Assembly (NCBI RefSeq): GCF_000400995.2
Contig: NZ_DF238944.1
Location: forward strand, 95,967 to 132,994
DNA from: Acidovorax sp. MR-S7
GTDB taxonomy: Bacteria; Pseudomonadota; Gammaproteobacteria; Burkholderiales; Burkholderiaceae_C
Length of the DNA stretch: 37,028 bases
Direction of reading: 5' to 3'
The notes under the pieces were generated by a model. The model saw only the letters and a program-made list of their open reading frames with translations. It was not told the origin of the DNA and did no database searches. The translations under genes and the position numbers were made by a program. Positions 24,865 through 32,734 of the stretch are shown piece by piece. Numbering within the stretch: position 1 is the first letter of the stretch; each line of letters begins with the position of its first letter.

Positions 24865-25373
24865 TGCAAAGGCGCACGCTGCTCACCACACTGGCCGCAG
24901 CGCCCCTGGCCGCCTGCGGCTTCCGCCTGCGCGGCGCGCCCAGCTTCGGCTTCCGCTCGCTGTACGTGCAGGCGCCCGCCAGCTCGCCGCTGGCGCGCGA
25001 GCTGCGGCGCACGCTGCAGGGCGCGGGCGGCGACCTCACGGTGCTCACCGAGCCCGCCCAGCTCACGCAGGCCGAGGCCATCCTGGACCTGCTCTCCGAG
25101 CGGCAGGAGCGCGTCGTCGTCGGCCTGAACGCCGCGGGCCAGGTGCGCGAGCTGCAGCTGCGCCTGCGCGTGCACTTCCGCCTGCGCGGCCAGCAGGGGC
25201 AGGAATGGATTCCCGACACCGAGCTGCTGCAGCAGCGCGACATCAGCTACAACGAAACCATCGCGCTCTCCAAGGAGGGCGAAGAGGCGCTGCTGTTCCG
25301 CAACATGCAGACCGACCTGGTGCAGCAGCTCATGCGCCGCCTGGCGGCAGTGAAAATCGGTGCAACTCCCTGA
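24864..25373 (+). CDS. lptE: LPS-assembly lipoprotein LptE
   Basis: A 169-residue lipoprotein that plugs and helps fold LptD, the outer membrane LPS translocon. The lipobox PLAAC has Cys18 and is followed directly by GFRLRG, the LptE family signature. Later segments (ILDLLSERQERVVVGLNAAGQVRELQLRLRVHFRL, DISYNETIALSKEGEEALLFRNMQTDLVQQLMRRL) match the RlpB/LptE fold. The ATG shares one base with the leuS stop. leuS-lptE-holA order is conserved across proteobacteria. The stop codon sits at the first bases of a family-B repeat (CCCTGAGC), so the last residues (ATP) may be influenced by the repeat. Confidence 0.9.
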   Translation: MQRRTLLTTLAAAPLAACGFRLRGAPSFGFRSLYVQAPASSPLARELRRTLQGAGGDLTVLTEPAQLTQAEAILDLLSERQERVVVGLNAAGQVRELQLRLRVHFRLRGQQGQEWIPDTELLQQRDISYNETIALSKEGEEALLFRNMQTDLVQQLMRRLAAVKIGATP

Positions 25374-25472
25374 GCCGCTTCGCGTCTTCCCCCTTCTCCT
25401 TCGGGAAGGGGGACACCGCCCGCGGCCTGGCAAAGCCGGCTCCACGGCGGTCGCTGGCGCCGCGCGCGCCAG
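25368..25472 (+). repeat. Family-B repeat between lptE and holA (copy B1)
   Basis: About 105 bases from CCCTGAGCCGCTTCGCG to GGCGCCGCGCGCGCCAG. CCCCCTTC (25389-25396) and GAAGGGGG (25405-25412) form a perfect 8-bp hairpin, followed by GACACCGCCCGCGGC and TGGCAAAGCCGG. It matches the minus-strand copy at 28549-28657 and contains the lptE stop. Confidence 0.65.
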
Positions 25473-25492
25473 TCGCGGACGGTGTGCACATC

Positions 25493-25546
25493 GCTATTTT
25501 TTGTATAGCTGCTTGCGCTTTATGGATAAGCGCTGGAGGCCGATTT
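25493..25546 (+). repeat. Family-A repeat upstream of holA, carrying its start signals (copy A6)
   Basis: CGCTATTTTTTGT leads into ATAGCTGCTTGCGCTTTAT (25505-25523) and AAGCGCTGGAGGCCGATTT (25528-25546). GCGCTT and AAGCGC form a perfect dyad. The right arm includes GGAGG (25535-25539) and the first bases of the TTG start codon (25545-25547) of holA. Confidence 0.78.
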
Positions 25547-26594
25547 GGCTCAAATCCCGCTGAACCAGCTCGCCGCACACCTGCGCAAGGGCGTGCAGCC
25601 GCTCTACGTGCTGCACGGCGACGAGCCGCTGCTGCAGCAGGAGGCGCAGGATGCCATCCGCGCCGCCGCGCGAGAGCAGGGCTACACCGAGCGCAGCAGC
25701 CACACCGTCGCCGGCGCGCACTTCGACTGGAGCGCCGTGCTCGCGGCCGGCGGCTCCCTGAGCCTGTTCGCCGACAAGCAGATCGTCGAGATCCGCATCC
25801 CCTCGGGCAAACCCGGCAAGGACGGCAGCGCGGCGCTGCAGCAGATCGCCCAGTCCGCGCGCGGCAACGACAGCACGCTCACCATCGTGCTGCTGCCCCG
25901 GCTCGACAAGGCCACCCGCACCGGCGCGTGGTTCGGCGCGCTGGAGTCGGCGGGCGCCAGCGTGCAGATCGACCCGGTGGAGCGCGCACAGCTCCCGCAG
26001 TGGATCGCCCAGCGCCTCGCGGCCCAGGGCCAGCGCGTGGTGGCGGGCGAGGAAGGCCAGCGCACGCTGCAGTTCTTCGCCGACCGTGTGGAAGGCAACC
26101 TGCTCGCCGCGCACCAGGAGATCCAGAAGCTCGCGCTGCTCCACCCCGAGGGCGAGCTGACCTGGGCGCAGGTCGAAGCGGCCGTGCTCAACGTGGCGCG
26201 CTACGACGTGTTCAAGCTCAGCGAGGCCGTGCTCTCCGGCCAGGTCGCGCGCATGCAGCGCATGCTCGACGGCCTGCAGGCCGAGGGCGAGGCCGAGGTG
26301 CTCGTGCACTGGACGCTGGCCGAAGACATACGCGCCCTCAAGCGCGTGAAGGACGCCATGAACGCCGGCAAGCCCCTGCCCATGGCCCTGCGCGAGAACC
26401 GCGTCTGGGGCGCGAAGGAGCGCCTGTTCGAGCGCATCCTGCCCCAGGCCAGCGACGCGGCCCTGGCGCGCCTGCTGCAGTCGGCCCACGTGGTGGACGG
26501 CATCGTCAAGGGCCTGAAGGCGCCCGACTGGCCCACGGACGGCTGGCAGGCGCTGCAGCGGCTGGCGCTGCAGGTGTGCAAGGTTGCACGTTGA
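25545..26594 (+). CDS. holA: DNA polymerase III subunit delta
   Basis: A 349-residue clamp-loader subunit that opens the sliding clamp. Family features: PLNQLAAHLRKGVQPLYVLHGDEPLLQQEAQDAIR at the start, RSSHTVAGAHFDWSAVLAAGGSLSLFADKQIVEIRIPSGKPGKDG, QWIAQRLAAQG, FADRVEGNLLAAHQEIQKLALL and VHWTLAEDIRALKRVKDA. The start is a TTG at 25545, because the conserved N-terminus begins right after it, no in-frame ATG is available and GGAGG stands five bases before. Both the ribosome-binding site and the start codon are part of a family-A repeat. The stop TGA (26592-26594) lies at the outer edge of another family-A copy. Confidence 0.93.
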   Translation: MAQIPLNQLAAHLRKGVQPLYVLHGDEPLLQQEAQDAIRAAAREQGYTERSSHTVAGAHFDWSAVLAAGGSLSLFADKQIVEIRIPSGKPGKDGSAALQQIAQSARGNDSTLTIVLLPRLDKATRTGAWFGALESAGASVQIDPVERAQLPQWIAQRLAAQGQRVVAGEEGQRTLQFFADRVEGNLLAAHQEIQKLALLHPEGELTWAQVEAAVLNVARYDVFKLSEAVLSGQVARMQRMLDGLQAEGEAEVLVHWTLAEDIRALKRVKDAMNAGKPLPMALRENRVWGAKERLFERILPQASDAALARLLQSAHVVDGIVKGLKAPDWPTDGWQALQRLALQVCKVAR

Positions 26595-26635
26595 AAATGG
26601 CTCCAGCGCTTGCCGGACAAGCGCGGGAAGCTATT
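26592..26635 (-). repeat. Family-A repeat between holA and the 95-residue gene (copy A7)
   Basis: On the minus strand AATAGCTTCCCGCGCTTG (26618-26635) and AAGCGCTGGAGCCATTTTCA (26592-26611) form the unit with a perfect GCGCTTG/CAAGCGC dyad. It supplies the TAG stop of the minus-strand gene (26631-26633) and the TGA stop of holA (26592-26594), filling the convergent gap exactly. Confidence 0.75.
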
Positions 26636-26918
26636 TTTTGAGGAGCGCCGTGCGCGCCTTTTCCACCCAGAGCTCCAGGCTGTCCACCAGCTCCTTGTGG
26701 CTGAACGAGCAGCTTTCTTCGGTGAACAGCGCGCCGGCCTCCAGCCGGTCCAGCAGGCCCAGCAGCACTTCGCCGTAGCGCGGCGGCAGGGCCGCCAGCA
26801 GCACGGCGTGGCCGCGCGCGGCGGCGCTGAAGGCGTGGTTGGTGATGCGCATGTCGCGCAGGGCCTGCAGGTCGCTGTGCAGGTTGTCCAGCTGGAGGGC
26901 GGCGAGGTCGGCGGTCAT
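26631..26918 (-). CDS. Conserved-looking hypothetical protein, 95 residues
   Basis: Not recognised. MTADLAALQLDNLHSDLQALRDMRIT starts a mostly helical, soluble protein with no signal peptide or membrane segment. A single Cys is found in EESCSFSHKELVDSLELW, and the tail KARTALLKK is basic. It starts 12 bases downstream of the phnE stop, so it is probably the last gene of the phn operon. Its last codons AAA-AAA-TAG are the end of a family-A repeat. Codon usage resembles the neighbours (strong GC bias at third positions), supporting a real gene. Function unknown. Confidence 0.6.
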   Translation of the reverse strand: MTADLAALQLDNLHSDLQALRDMRITNHAFSAAARGHAVLLAALPPRYGEVLLGLLDRLEAGALFTEESCSFSHKELVDSLELWVEKARTALLKK

Positions 26919-26929
26919 GACAGGCGAGC

Positions 26930-27727
26930 CTACAGCACCCGCTTGCGGATCTGCAGCACCACCACCTCGGCCACCACCACCACGGCGAAGATGGCGGCGA
27001 GCACCAGCGCCACGCGGTTCCAGTGGAACAGGTCGATGGCGGTGTTGAGCACCACGCCGATGCCGCCCGCGCCCACGAGGCCGAGCACGCCCGATTCGCG
27101 CACGTTGATGTCCCAGCGCAGCAGCGCCACCGACCAGAAGGCCGGCTTGATGTGCGGCCAGTGCCCGTACCAGAGCTGCGCGAAGCGCGAGGCGCCCGCG
27201 GCCTGCAGCGCCTCGATGGGGCCGCGCGGCGCCTGCTCCAGCGCCTCGCCCACCAGCTTGCCCACGAAGCCCACCGAGCGCAGCGCGATCGCCAGCATGC
27301 CCGCCAGCGGCCCCGGCCCGAAAATGGCCACGAACAGCAACGCCCACACCAGCGAGTTGACCGAGCGGCTGGCCACCAGCAGCACGCGCGCGATGAAGTT
27401 CAGGGCCCGGCTGCGCGTGACGTTGGGCGCCACCATCACGCCCAGCGGCAGCGCCAGGGCCAGCGACAGCAGCGTGCCCAGCGTGGCCATGTGCAGCGTT
27501 TCCATGAGCGCGGCGTGCACGCCTTCGCGGTAATAGCCCCAGTCCACGGGCCACATGCGCCGCAGCATGTCGGCCATCTGCTCGGGCGCGTCGGCCAGGA
27601 ATTCGGGGATCACCTCCACCGTGCGCGCGGCCTGCACGATGGCGGCCACGGTGAACAGCCACAGCGCGTAGCGCAGCAGGCGCTGGCCCGGGCTATGGCG
27701 CTGCCATTGCATTGCGTGCTCAGACAT
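26930..27727 (-). CDS. phnE: Phosphonate/phosphite ABC transporter permease (second PhnE)
   Basis: A 265-residue inner membrane permease with about six hydrophobic segments. The EAA loop that docks the ATPase is EALQAAGASRFAQLWYGHWP. RSVNSLVWALLFVAIFGPGPLAGMLAIALRSVGFVGKL and VRESGVLGLVGAGGIG match the PhnE family. It overlaps the end of the first phnE by eight bases, and the two would form a heterodimeric pore. It is followed by the 95-residue gene. Substrate range (phosphonate, phosphite, phosphate esters) cannot be told from the permease. Confidence 0.88.
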   Translation of the reverse strand: MSEHAMQWQRHSPGQRLLRYALWLFTVAAIVQAARTVEVIPEFLADAPEQMADMLRRMWPVDWGYYREGVHAALMETLHMATLGTLLSLALALPLGVMVAPNVTRSRALNFIARVLLVASRSVNSLVWALLFVAIFGPGPLAGMLAIALRSVGFVGKLVGEALEQAPRGPIEALQAAGASRFAQLWYGHWPHIKPAFWSVALLRWDINVRESGVLGLVGAGGIGVVLNTAIDLFHWNRVALVLAAIFAVVVVAEVVVLQIRKRVL

Positions 27728-28502
27728 CGAGGGCCTTTCGCACGGCGTTCACCACGATCTCGCCCACGACGATGATGGCGATCACGGTGGCGAGGATGGT
27801 GAACACGAAGCTGTACTCGTAGCGCAGGAAGGCCGCGAACAGCGCGCCGCCGATGCCGCCCGCGCCCACGATGCCGACCATGGTGGAGTTGCGCAGGTTC
27901 GAGTCGAGCTGGTAGGTGGAAAAGCCCACGAAGCGCGAGGCCACCTGCGGCAGCACGCCGAACAGCACCACGTTGGCGAACGAGGCGCCCGTGGCGCGCA
28001 TCGCCTCGATGGGCTTGGGCGAGATTTCCTCGATCGCGTCGGCGAACAGCTTGCCCACGAAGCCCACGGTGGCCACCACCAGCGCCAGGATGCCCGCCAG
28101 CGGCCCGAAGCCCACGGCCTTCACGAACAGGATGGCGCTGATGACCGGGTGCAGCGCGCGGCATGCGGCGATCAGGGTGCGGCCGGCCATGCGCAGCGGG
28201 GCGGGCGAGAGGTTGGCCGCCGCGAGCAGGCCCACGGGCAGGCTCAGCAGCAGGCCGAGCGCCGTGGCCAGAACGGCGATCTGCAGCGTCTCCTTGATGC
28301 CCTGCCAGAGCTCGTCCATCTTGCCCAGCTCGGGCGGGAACATGCGGCCGATGAACTTCGCGCCCTGCTCCCAGCCGGAGGCCAGGCGCTCGGGCGACAC
28401 GCCCATGCCTGCCAGGCTCCAGGCGCAGTAGGCCAGCATGGCGGCCAGGGCCAGCTTGTGGCCCGTGCTCCAGGCGAAGGGACGGGGAATGGCGGATTTC
28501 AT
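27720..28502 (-). CDS. phnE: Phosphonate/phosphite ABC transporter permease (first PhnE)
   Basis: A 260-residue permease, paralogous to the next gene. The EAA loop is EAMRATGASFANVVLFGVLPQ. The segments LHPVISAILFVKAVGFGPLAGILALVVATVGFVGKLFADAIEE and LDSNLRNSTMVGIVGAGGIGGALF are typical PhnE. The start MKSAIPRPFAW at 28502 is chosen because GGAGA lies seven bases before it and because the longer reading runs into a family-B repeat. That repeat separates this gene from phnC by 163 bases, an unusual gap inside an ABC operon. Confidence 0.88.
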   Translation of the reverse strand: MKSAIPRPFAWSTGHKLALAAMLAYCAWSLAGMGVSPERLASGWEQGAKFIGRMFPPELGKMDELWQGIKETLQIAVLATALGLLLSLPVGLLAAANLSPAPLRMAGRTLIAACRALHPVISAILFVKAVGFGPLAGILALVVATVGFVGKLFADAIEEISPKPIEAMRATGASFANVVLFGVLPQVASRFVGFSTYQLDSNLRNSTMVGIVGAGGIGGALFAAFLRYEYSFVFTILATVIAIIVVGEIVVNAVRKALDV

Positions 28503-28548
28503 TCCAGTTCTCCACGATGATGTGCGTCGCACGCGCCCCATGCAACCG

Positions 28549-28657
28549 GCGCGCGCCAGGCGAGGGCCGCCGTGCAAGGGCCGCCCCGCCGCACGGGCGG
28601 CGTCCCCCTTCCCGGCGAAGCCGAGAGAAGGGGGAAGCGGCGCAGCCGCTCAGGGGG
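28549..28657 (-). repeat. Family-B repeat inside the phn operon (copy B2)
   Basis: On the minus strand it reads CCCCCTGAGCGGCTGCGCCG, then CTTCCCCCTTCTC, GGGAAGGGGGAC, GCCGCCCGTGCGGC, and ends near TGGCGCGCGCC. It matches copy B1 block by block, including the CCCCCTTC/GAAGGGGG-type hairpin. It starts about nine bases after the phnC stop. Confidence 0.65.
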
Positions 28658-28665
28658 TTGTCGTT

Positions 28666-29436
28666 TCACTCCAGCCATGCCGTGCCGCCGTAGATCGTGT
28701 GCAGGTGCTCGTCGGTCAACCCATCGGGCGGGCCGTCGTAGACCACGTGGCCGCCCGTCATGCCGACGATGCGGTCGGAGTAGCGGCGTGCCAGCTCCAC
28801 GTCGTGGATATTGACCATCACCGGGATGCCGCGCTGCACGCCTTGCTCGCGCAGCAGCTGGATGATTTCCACCGAGGTCTTGGGGTCGAGCGAGGAGGTG
28901 GGCTCGTCGGCCAGCAGCACGGCGGGCTGCTGCATCAGCGCACGCGCGATACCCACGCGCTGGCGCTGGCCGCCGCTCAGCGCGTCGGCGCGCTGGCCGG
29001 CGAAGGCGGCCAGGCCCACGGTATCGAGCAGCGCGTAGGCGCGCTCCACGTCCTCGGGGTCGAACTGGCGGCGCCATGCACGCCAGGCCGAGAGGTAGCC
29101 CAGGCGGCCGGTGAGCACGTTTTCCATCACCGACAGGCGTTCCACGAGGTTGTATTCCTGGAACACCATGCCGATGTGCCGGCGCGCGCGGCGCAGCGCG
29201 CGGCCCTGCAGCTGGGCCATGTTCACGCGCTCGCCCGGCAGGTCCAGCAGGATGCGGCCCGACGTGGGCGCGACCAGCCGGTTGATGCAGCGAATCAGCG
29301 TGGACTTGCCCGTGCCCGAGGGGCCGATGATGCTCGTGAGCCCCGTGCCCTCGATGGCGAGGTCGATCGACTTGAGCACCGGCGCGCCGGGCTTGTACTC
29401 CTTGACCAGCCGCTCGATATGCAGCGCGCCGCTCAC
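28666..29436 (-). CDS. phnC: Phosphonate/phosphite ABC transporter ATP-binding protein
   Basis: A 256-residue ABC ATPase. Walker A is GPSGTGKST (residues 38-46), the Q-loop is [19 protein letters not shown] (PhnC-typical), the signature is [15 protein letters not shown], Walker B is [12 protein letters not shown], and the switch His is in [15 protein letters not shown]. The start is a GTG at 29436 that overlaps the phnD stop (GTGA); no ATG fits. It powers PhnE permeases with PhnD as the capture protein. The stop TGA is at 28666-28668, just before a family-B repeat. Confidence 0.92.
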   Translation of the reverse strand: MSGALHIERLVKEYKPGAPVLKSIDLAIEGTGLTSIIGPSGTGKSTLIRCINRLVAPTSGRILLDLPGERVNMAQLQGRALRRARRHIGMVFQEYNLVERLSVMENVLTGRLGYLSAWRAWRRQFDPEDVERAYALLDTVGLAAFAGQRADALSGGQRQRVGIARALMQQPAVLLADEPTSSLDPKTSVEIIQLLREQGVQRGIPVMVNIHDVELARRYSDRIVGMTGGHVVYDGPPDGLTDEHLHTIYGGTAWLE

Positions 29437-30437
29437 TTCTTGCCCGCGGCGGCCTTGTCGAAGGCCTCGCGCGTGAACAGCTCGCCGGCCGACGTGGCCA
29501 CGGTGCGCACCAGCTCCCAGTCCTTCTGGTAGGTGATGGGCAGGAAGCGGTCGCCGCCCAGGCCCTTGGCCATCTCGGCCGGCACCTTGTAGTCGAAGAA
29601 GCACTGCTTGATCTTGTCCTGCAGCGCGGGCGCCAGGTTGTGCGCGTAGGCGTAGGCGTCCGTGGGGAACATCTGGCTGGTGTAGAGCACGCGGAAATCG
29701 TCGCCCTTGACCACGCCGCGCTCGGTCATGTGCTGCAGCACGTCGCTGGCCACGGGGGCGGCGTCGTAGTCGCCCGTCTTCACGCCGAGGATGGACTGGT
29801 CGTGCTTGCCCGAATAGACCACCTTGTAGTCGGTGTCGGGCGTCAGGCCGATCTTGGGGAACAGTGCGCGCGGCGCCAGGTTGCCCGAGTTGGACGAGGG
29901 CGAGGTGTGCGCGATGCGCTTGCCCTTCAGGTCTTCGAGCTTCTGGTAGGGGCTGTCCTTGCGCACGATCATCTTCAGGTACATGCCCACCGGGCCCTGG
30001 TCGTTGCCGCGGATGGCGAACGGCACGGCGCCCGACAGGTTCACCGCGAAGTTCACCGGGCCCGGCGAGAACGCGGCGATGTGCAGGCGGCCCGAGCGCA
30101 TGGCCTCGATCTGCGCGGCGTTGGACTGCACCGGGAAGAACACCACCTTCTTGCCCACGCACTGCGACAGGTGGCCCATGAAGGGGCGGAACAGCTTCTC
30201 GTAGATGGAGGGGTCTTCCACGGGCGTGAAGGCGAACACCAGCGTGCTCGGGTCCTTCAGGCGCTTGGGATCGGTGGGCGTGTCGGCCACCAGGTCGCGG
30301 TTGGCGTCGCAGAACTGCGCGTCGAGGTCGCCGCGGTGGGTACAGGCGTCCTGCGCCTGGGCGCCGGCGGCGGCCAGCAGCACGGCGGCGGCGAAGGCGC
30401 CGCGCAGGACGATGGGGGTGGAAGAGGTGTTGGGCAT
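29433..30437 (-). CDS. phnD: Phosphate/phosphite/phosphonate ABC transporter substrate-binding protein
   Basis: A 334-residue periplasmic binding protein. The signal peptide spans about residues 1-28 ([14 protein letters not shown]). The PhnD family pattern is visible: [56 protein letters not shown], then [21 protein letters not shown] and [13 protein letters not shown]. The serine-rich THSSxxSG-like stretch is where PhnD-type proteins bind the anionic ligand. Four Cys (32, 43, and two later) may form disulfides. GAGGAA lies before the ATG. No C-P lyase, phosphonatase or phosphite dehydrogenase is in the window, so the actual ligand is open. Confidence 0.9.
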   Translation of the reverse strand: MPNTSSTPIVLRGAFAAAVLLAAAGAQAQDACTHRGDLDAQFCDANRDLVADTPTDPKRLKDPSTLVFAFTPVEDPSIYEKLFRPFMGHLSQCVGKKVVFFPVQSNAAQIEAMRSGRLHIAAFSPGPVNFAVNLSGAVPFAIRGNDQGPVGMYLKMIVRKDSPYQKLEDLKGKRIAHTSPSSNSGNLAPRALFPKIGLTPDTDYKVVYSGKHDQSILGVKTGDYDAAPVASDVLQHMTERGVVKGDDFRVLYTSQMFPTDAYAYAHNLAPALQDKIKQCFFDYKVPAEMAKGLGGDRFLPITYQKDWELVRTVATSAGELFTREAFDKAAAGKK

Positions 30438-30509
30438 GGCGTTCCTCGCAGGCGATCCAGAAAAATGTGCCCGACTATAGGAAGCCGCCCCGCGCGCCGT
30501 GGCGCTATC

Positions 30510-30549
30510 CTTTCGGCCTGCCTTCAGAGAGCTTTCAATTGCCTTTCAA
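30510..30549 (+). promoter_or_regulatory. Four direct repeats with 11-base period, candidate OmpR/PhoB-family operator
   Basis: CTTTCGG (30510), CCTTCAG (30521), CTTTCAA (30532) and CTTTCAA (30543) start exactly 11 bases apart, each a 7-base half site plus 4-base spacer, the geometry of Pho-box-like operators. The array lies between divergent phnD and the response regulator gene, 40 bases before the latter's ATG. Confidence 0.55.
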
Positions 30550-30588
30550 AACCGACCGGAGTAACCCTAGCCCTGACGGAGCGCAAGC

Positions 30589-31263
30589 ATGAGGGTGCTC
30601 GTCGTCGAGGACGACTTCGACCTGAGCGGCGCCCTCACGCGTCTGCTCACGCGGCGGGGCTTCCACGTCATGCACTGCACCCACGGCGCCGAGGCGCTGC
30701 ACCTGCTGGAGCGCGAGCTGTTCGAGCTCGTCGTGCTCGACCTGGGCCTGCCCGGCATGGACGGGCTGCAGCTGCTGCAGCGCCTGCGCGCGCGGGGCCT
30801 GGCGCTGCCGGTGCTCGTGCTCACCGCGCGCGGCGCCGTGGGCGACCGCGTGGCCGGGCTCAACGCCGGGGCGGACGACTACCTCGCCAAGCCCTTCGAC
30901 CCCGACGAGCTGGAGGCCCGCCTGCGCGCCCTTGCGCGCCGCGCGGGCGTGCAGGACGAGCCGCGCTGCGGCGAGCTGCGCCTGGACCGGGGCGCCGGCG
31001 CCTTCTACTGGGGCACGCAGGCGCTGGAACTCACGCCGCGCGAGAGCGCACTGCTCGCGGGGTTGATGGAGCACCCGGGCCGCGCCATCACCAAGGCCCG
31101 GCTCACCGCGCTGGCCTTCGGCTCCGAGCCGCCGAGCCAGCCCGACGCCGTGGAGGTGGTGGTGCACCGCCTGCGCAAGAAGCTGGCCCACACGCAGGTG
31201 CAGATCACCACGCTGCGCGGCCTGGGCTACCTGATCCAGGAAGTGCGGTCGCCCCATGGCTGA
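30589..31263 (+). CDS. OmpR-family response regulator (TctD-like)
   Basis: A 224-residue regulator. The receiver domain (residues 1-115) has the acidic pocket EDD at 7-9, phospho-acceptor Asp51 (VVLDLGLPGMDGL), Thr80 and Lys102 (LAKPFDP). The C-terminal winged helix (about 125-220) has LELTPRESALLAGLMEHPGRAITK and DAVEVVVHRLRKKL, as in OmpR/PhoB. TctD, the regulator of tricarboxylate uptake, is the closest recalled match, but no tricarboxylate transporter is nearby. It overlaps the sensor kinase gene by eight bases. The four-fold direct repeat upstream may be its own binding site or a Pho box. Confidence 0.9.
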   Translation: MRVLVVEDDFDLSGALTRLLTRRGFHVMHCTHGAEALHLLERELFELVVLDLGLPGMDGLQLLQRLRARGLALPVLVLTARGAVGDRVAGLNAGADDYLAKPFDPDELEARLRALARRAGVQDEPRCGELRLDRGAGAFYWGTQALELTPRESALLAGLMEHPGRAITKARLTALAFGSEPPSQPDAVEVVVHRLRKKLAHTQVQITTLRGLGYLIQEVRSPHG

Positions 31264-32734
31264 GCGCCGCGGCGGCCGTGCGGTGCGCCAGCGGCTGATG
31301 CTGTGGCTGGCGCTGCCGGTGGCGCTGTTCATCCTGGTGGATGCCTGGGCCTCGTACCGCGCGGCGGCGGGCATTGCGCAGAGCGCGTTCGACCGGCTGC
31401 TGGTCACCTCGGCCCACGCACTGGCCGACCTGATCCACCTGGAGGGCGGCGAGCTGCAGATCACCCTGCCGCACGCGGCGCTGGAGCTCTACGGCGACGA
31501 GGCCGAGGTGGCCGGCCGGCGCGGTGACGCCGTCACGCGCAGCCGCATGATCTACCGCGTGAGCTACCTGAACGGCGAATACCTCGCGGGCGAGCGCGCC
31601 GTGGCGCCCTATGCGGGCCTGGCGCCCGTGCACCCGCGCTACGGCGTGCGCCTGGCGCTCTACGGCACGCAGCTCGCGGGCGAGCCCGTGCGCATGGCGG
31701 CGCTGTGGCAGCCCGTGGAGACGCACGACGGCATGCGCTACGTGGTGGTGCAGGTGGGCGAGCCCTCGCAGTACCGCGACCGCATCGCGCGCGGCATCCT
31801 CTGGCAGACGCTGGCGCGCCAGTCGGCGCTGCTGGCCCTGCTGGTGGTGCTGATCTGGTGCGTGGCCACCGTGGCCCTGCGCCCCCTGCGCGTGTTCGCG
31901 CGCCAGCTGGAGGCGCGCCCGGCCACCGACCTGGAGCCCGTGGCCGTGCAGCCGCAGACCCCGCAGGAACTGCTGCCCGCGGTGAGCGCCTTCAACGGCC
32001 TGCTGGAGCGCGCGCGCGAGGCGCAGGCGGCGCAGCAGCGCTTCGTGGCCGACGCCTCGCACCAGCTGCGCACGCCGCTGGCCGTGCTGCAGCTGCAGGC
32101 CCATGCCGGCCTGGCGGGCGAGCTGCCCGCGCGCGAGGCCCTGGAGCAGGTGGCCGCCACCACGCGCCGCACCGCGCGCGTGGTGCAGCAGCTGCTGGCA
32201 TGGAACCGTGCGCGCGCCGGCGTGCCCGCAGAGCAGATCGCCACGGTGGATCTGCGCGCGCTGCTGGAGGAAGTGGCCGTGGAGCTGTCGCCGCTCATCG
32301 CTGCACGCCACCAGGACTTCCAGCTCGATGCCGAGCCCTGCCCCTGGACGGGGCCGGCCTGGATGGTGCGCGAGATCGCCATGAACCTGCTGCACAACGC
32401 CTTGACCTACACGCCCGAGGGCGGCGCGCTGGGCATGCGCCTGCAGCAGGACGCACAGGGCGTGCGCCTGGTGGTGCACGACGACGGGCCGGGCCTGTCC
32501 GCGCAGATGCAGCACGACCTGTTCGTGCCCTTCGTCAGCGGCGCGGTGGGCGGCCGGGGCGCCGGCCTGGGCCTGGCCATCTGCCGCGACCTGGCCCAGG
32601 CCTGCGGCGGCCGCCTGGTGGTGGAGAACCGGCGGGTGGACGGCGCCGTGCGCGGGCTCGATGCCACGCTCGTGCTGCCGGGGTGGCCCGGCGCCAGCGC
32701 CGGGCGGCCCGATGCGTCAGAATCACGCCCATGA
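31256..32734 (+). CDS. Sensor histidine kinase (TctE-like)
   Basis: A 492-residue membrane kinase. A first membrane helix lies near residues 13-30, a periplasmic sensor of the two-component sensor N-terminal type spans about 35-180, and a second helix is at about 188-208. The phospho-acceptor His269 is in [16 protein letters not shown]. The N box is [14 protein letters not shown], and DDGPGL and [11 protein letters not shown] form the ATP lid boxes. The gene overlaps its regulator by eight bases, and its stop overlaps the proA ATG by four (ATGA). The signal is unknown; the phn operon next door makes an organophosphonate or organic acid signal plausible only as inference. Confidence 0.88.
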   Translation: MAERRGGRAVRQRLMLWLALPVALFILVDAWASYRAAAGIAQSAFDRLLVTSAHALADLIHLEGGELQITLPHAALELYGDEAEVAGRRGDAVTRSRMIYRVSYLNGEYLAGERAVAPYAGLAPVHPRYGVRLALYGTQLAGEPVRMAALWQPVETHDGMRYVVVQVGEPSQYRDRIARGILWQTLARQSALLALLVVLIWCVATVALRPLRVFARQLEARPATDLEPVAVQPQTPQELLPAVSAFNGLLERAREAQAAQQRFVADASHQLRTPLAVLQLQAHAGLAGELPAREALEQVAATTRRTARVVQQLLAWNRARAGVPAEQIATVDLRALLEEVAVELSPLIAARHQDFQLDAEPCPWTGPAWMVREIAMNLLHNALTYTPEGGALGMRLQQDAQGVRLVVHDDGPGLSAQMQHDLFVPFVSGAVGGRGAGLGLAICRDLAQACGGRLVVENRRVDGAVRGLDATLVLPGWPGASAGRPDASESRP

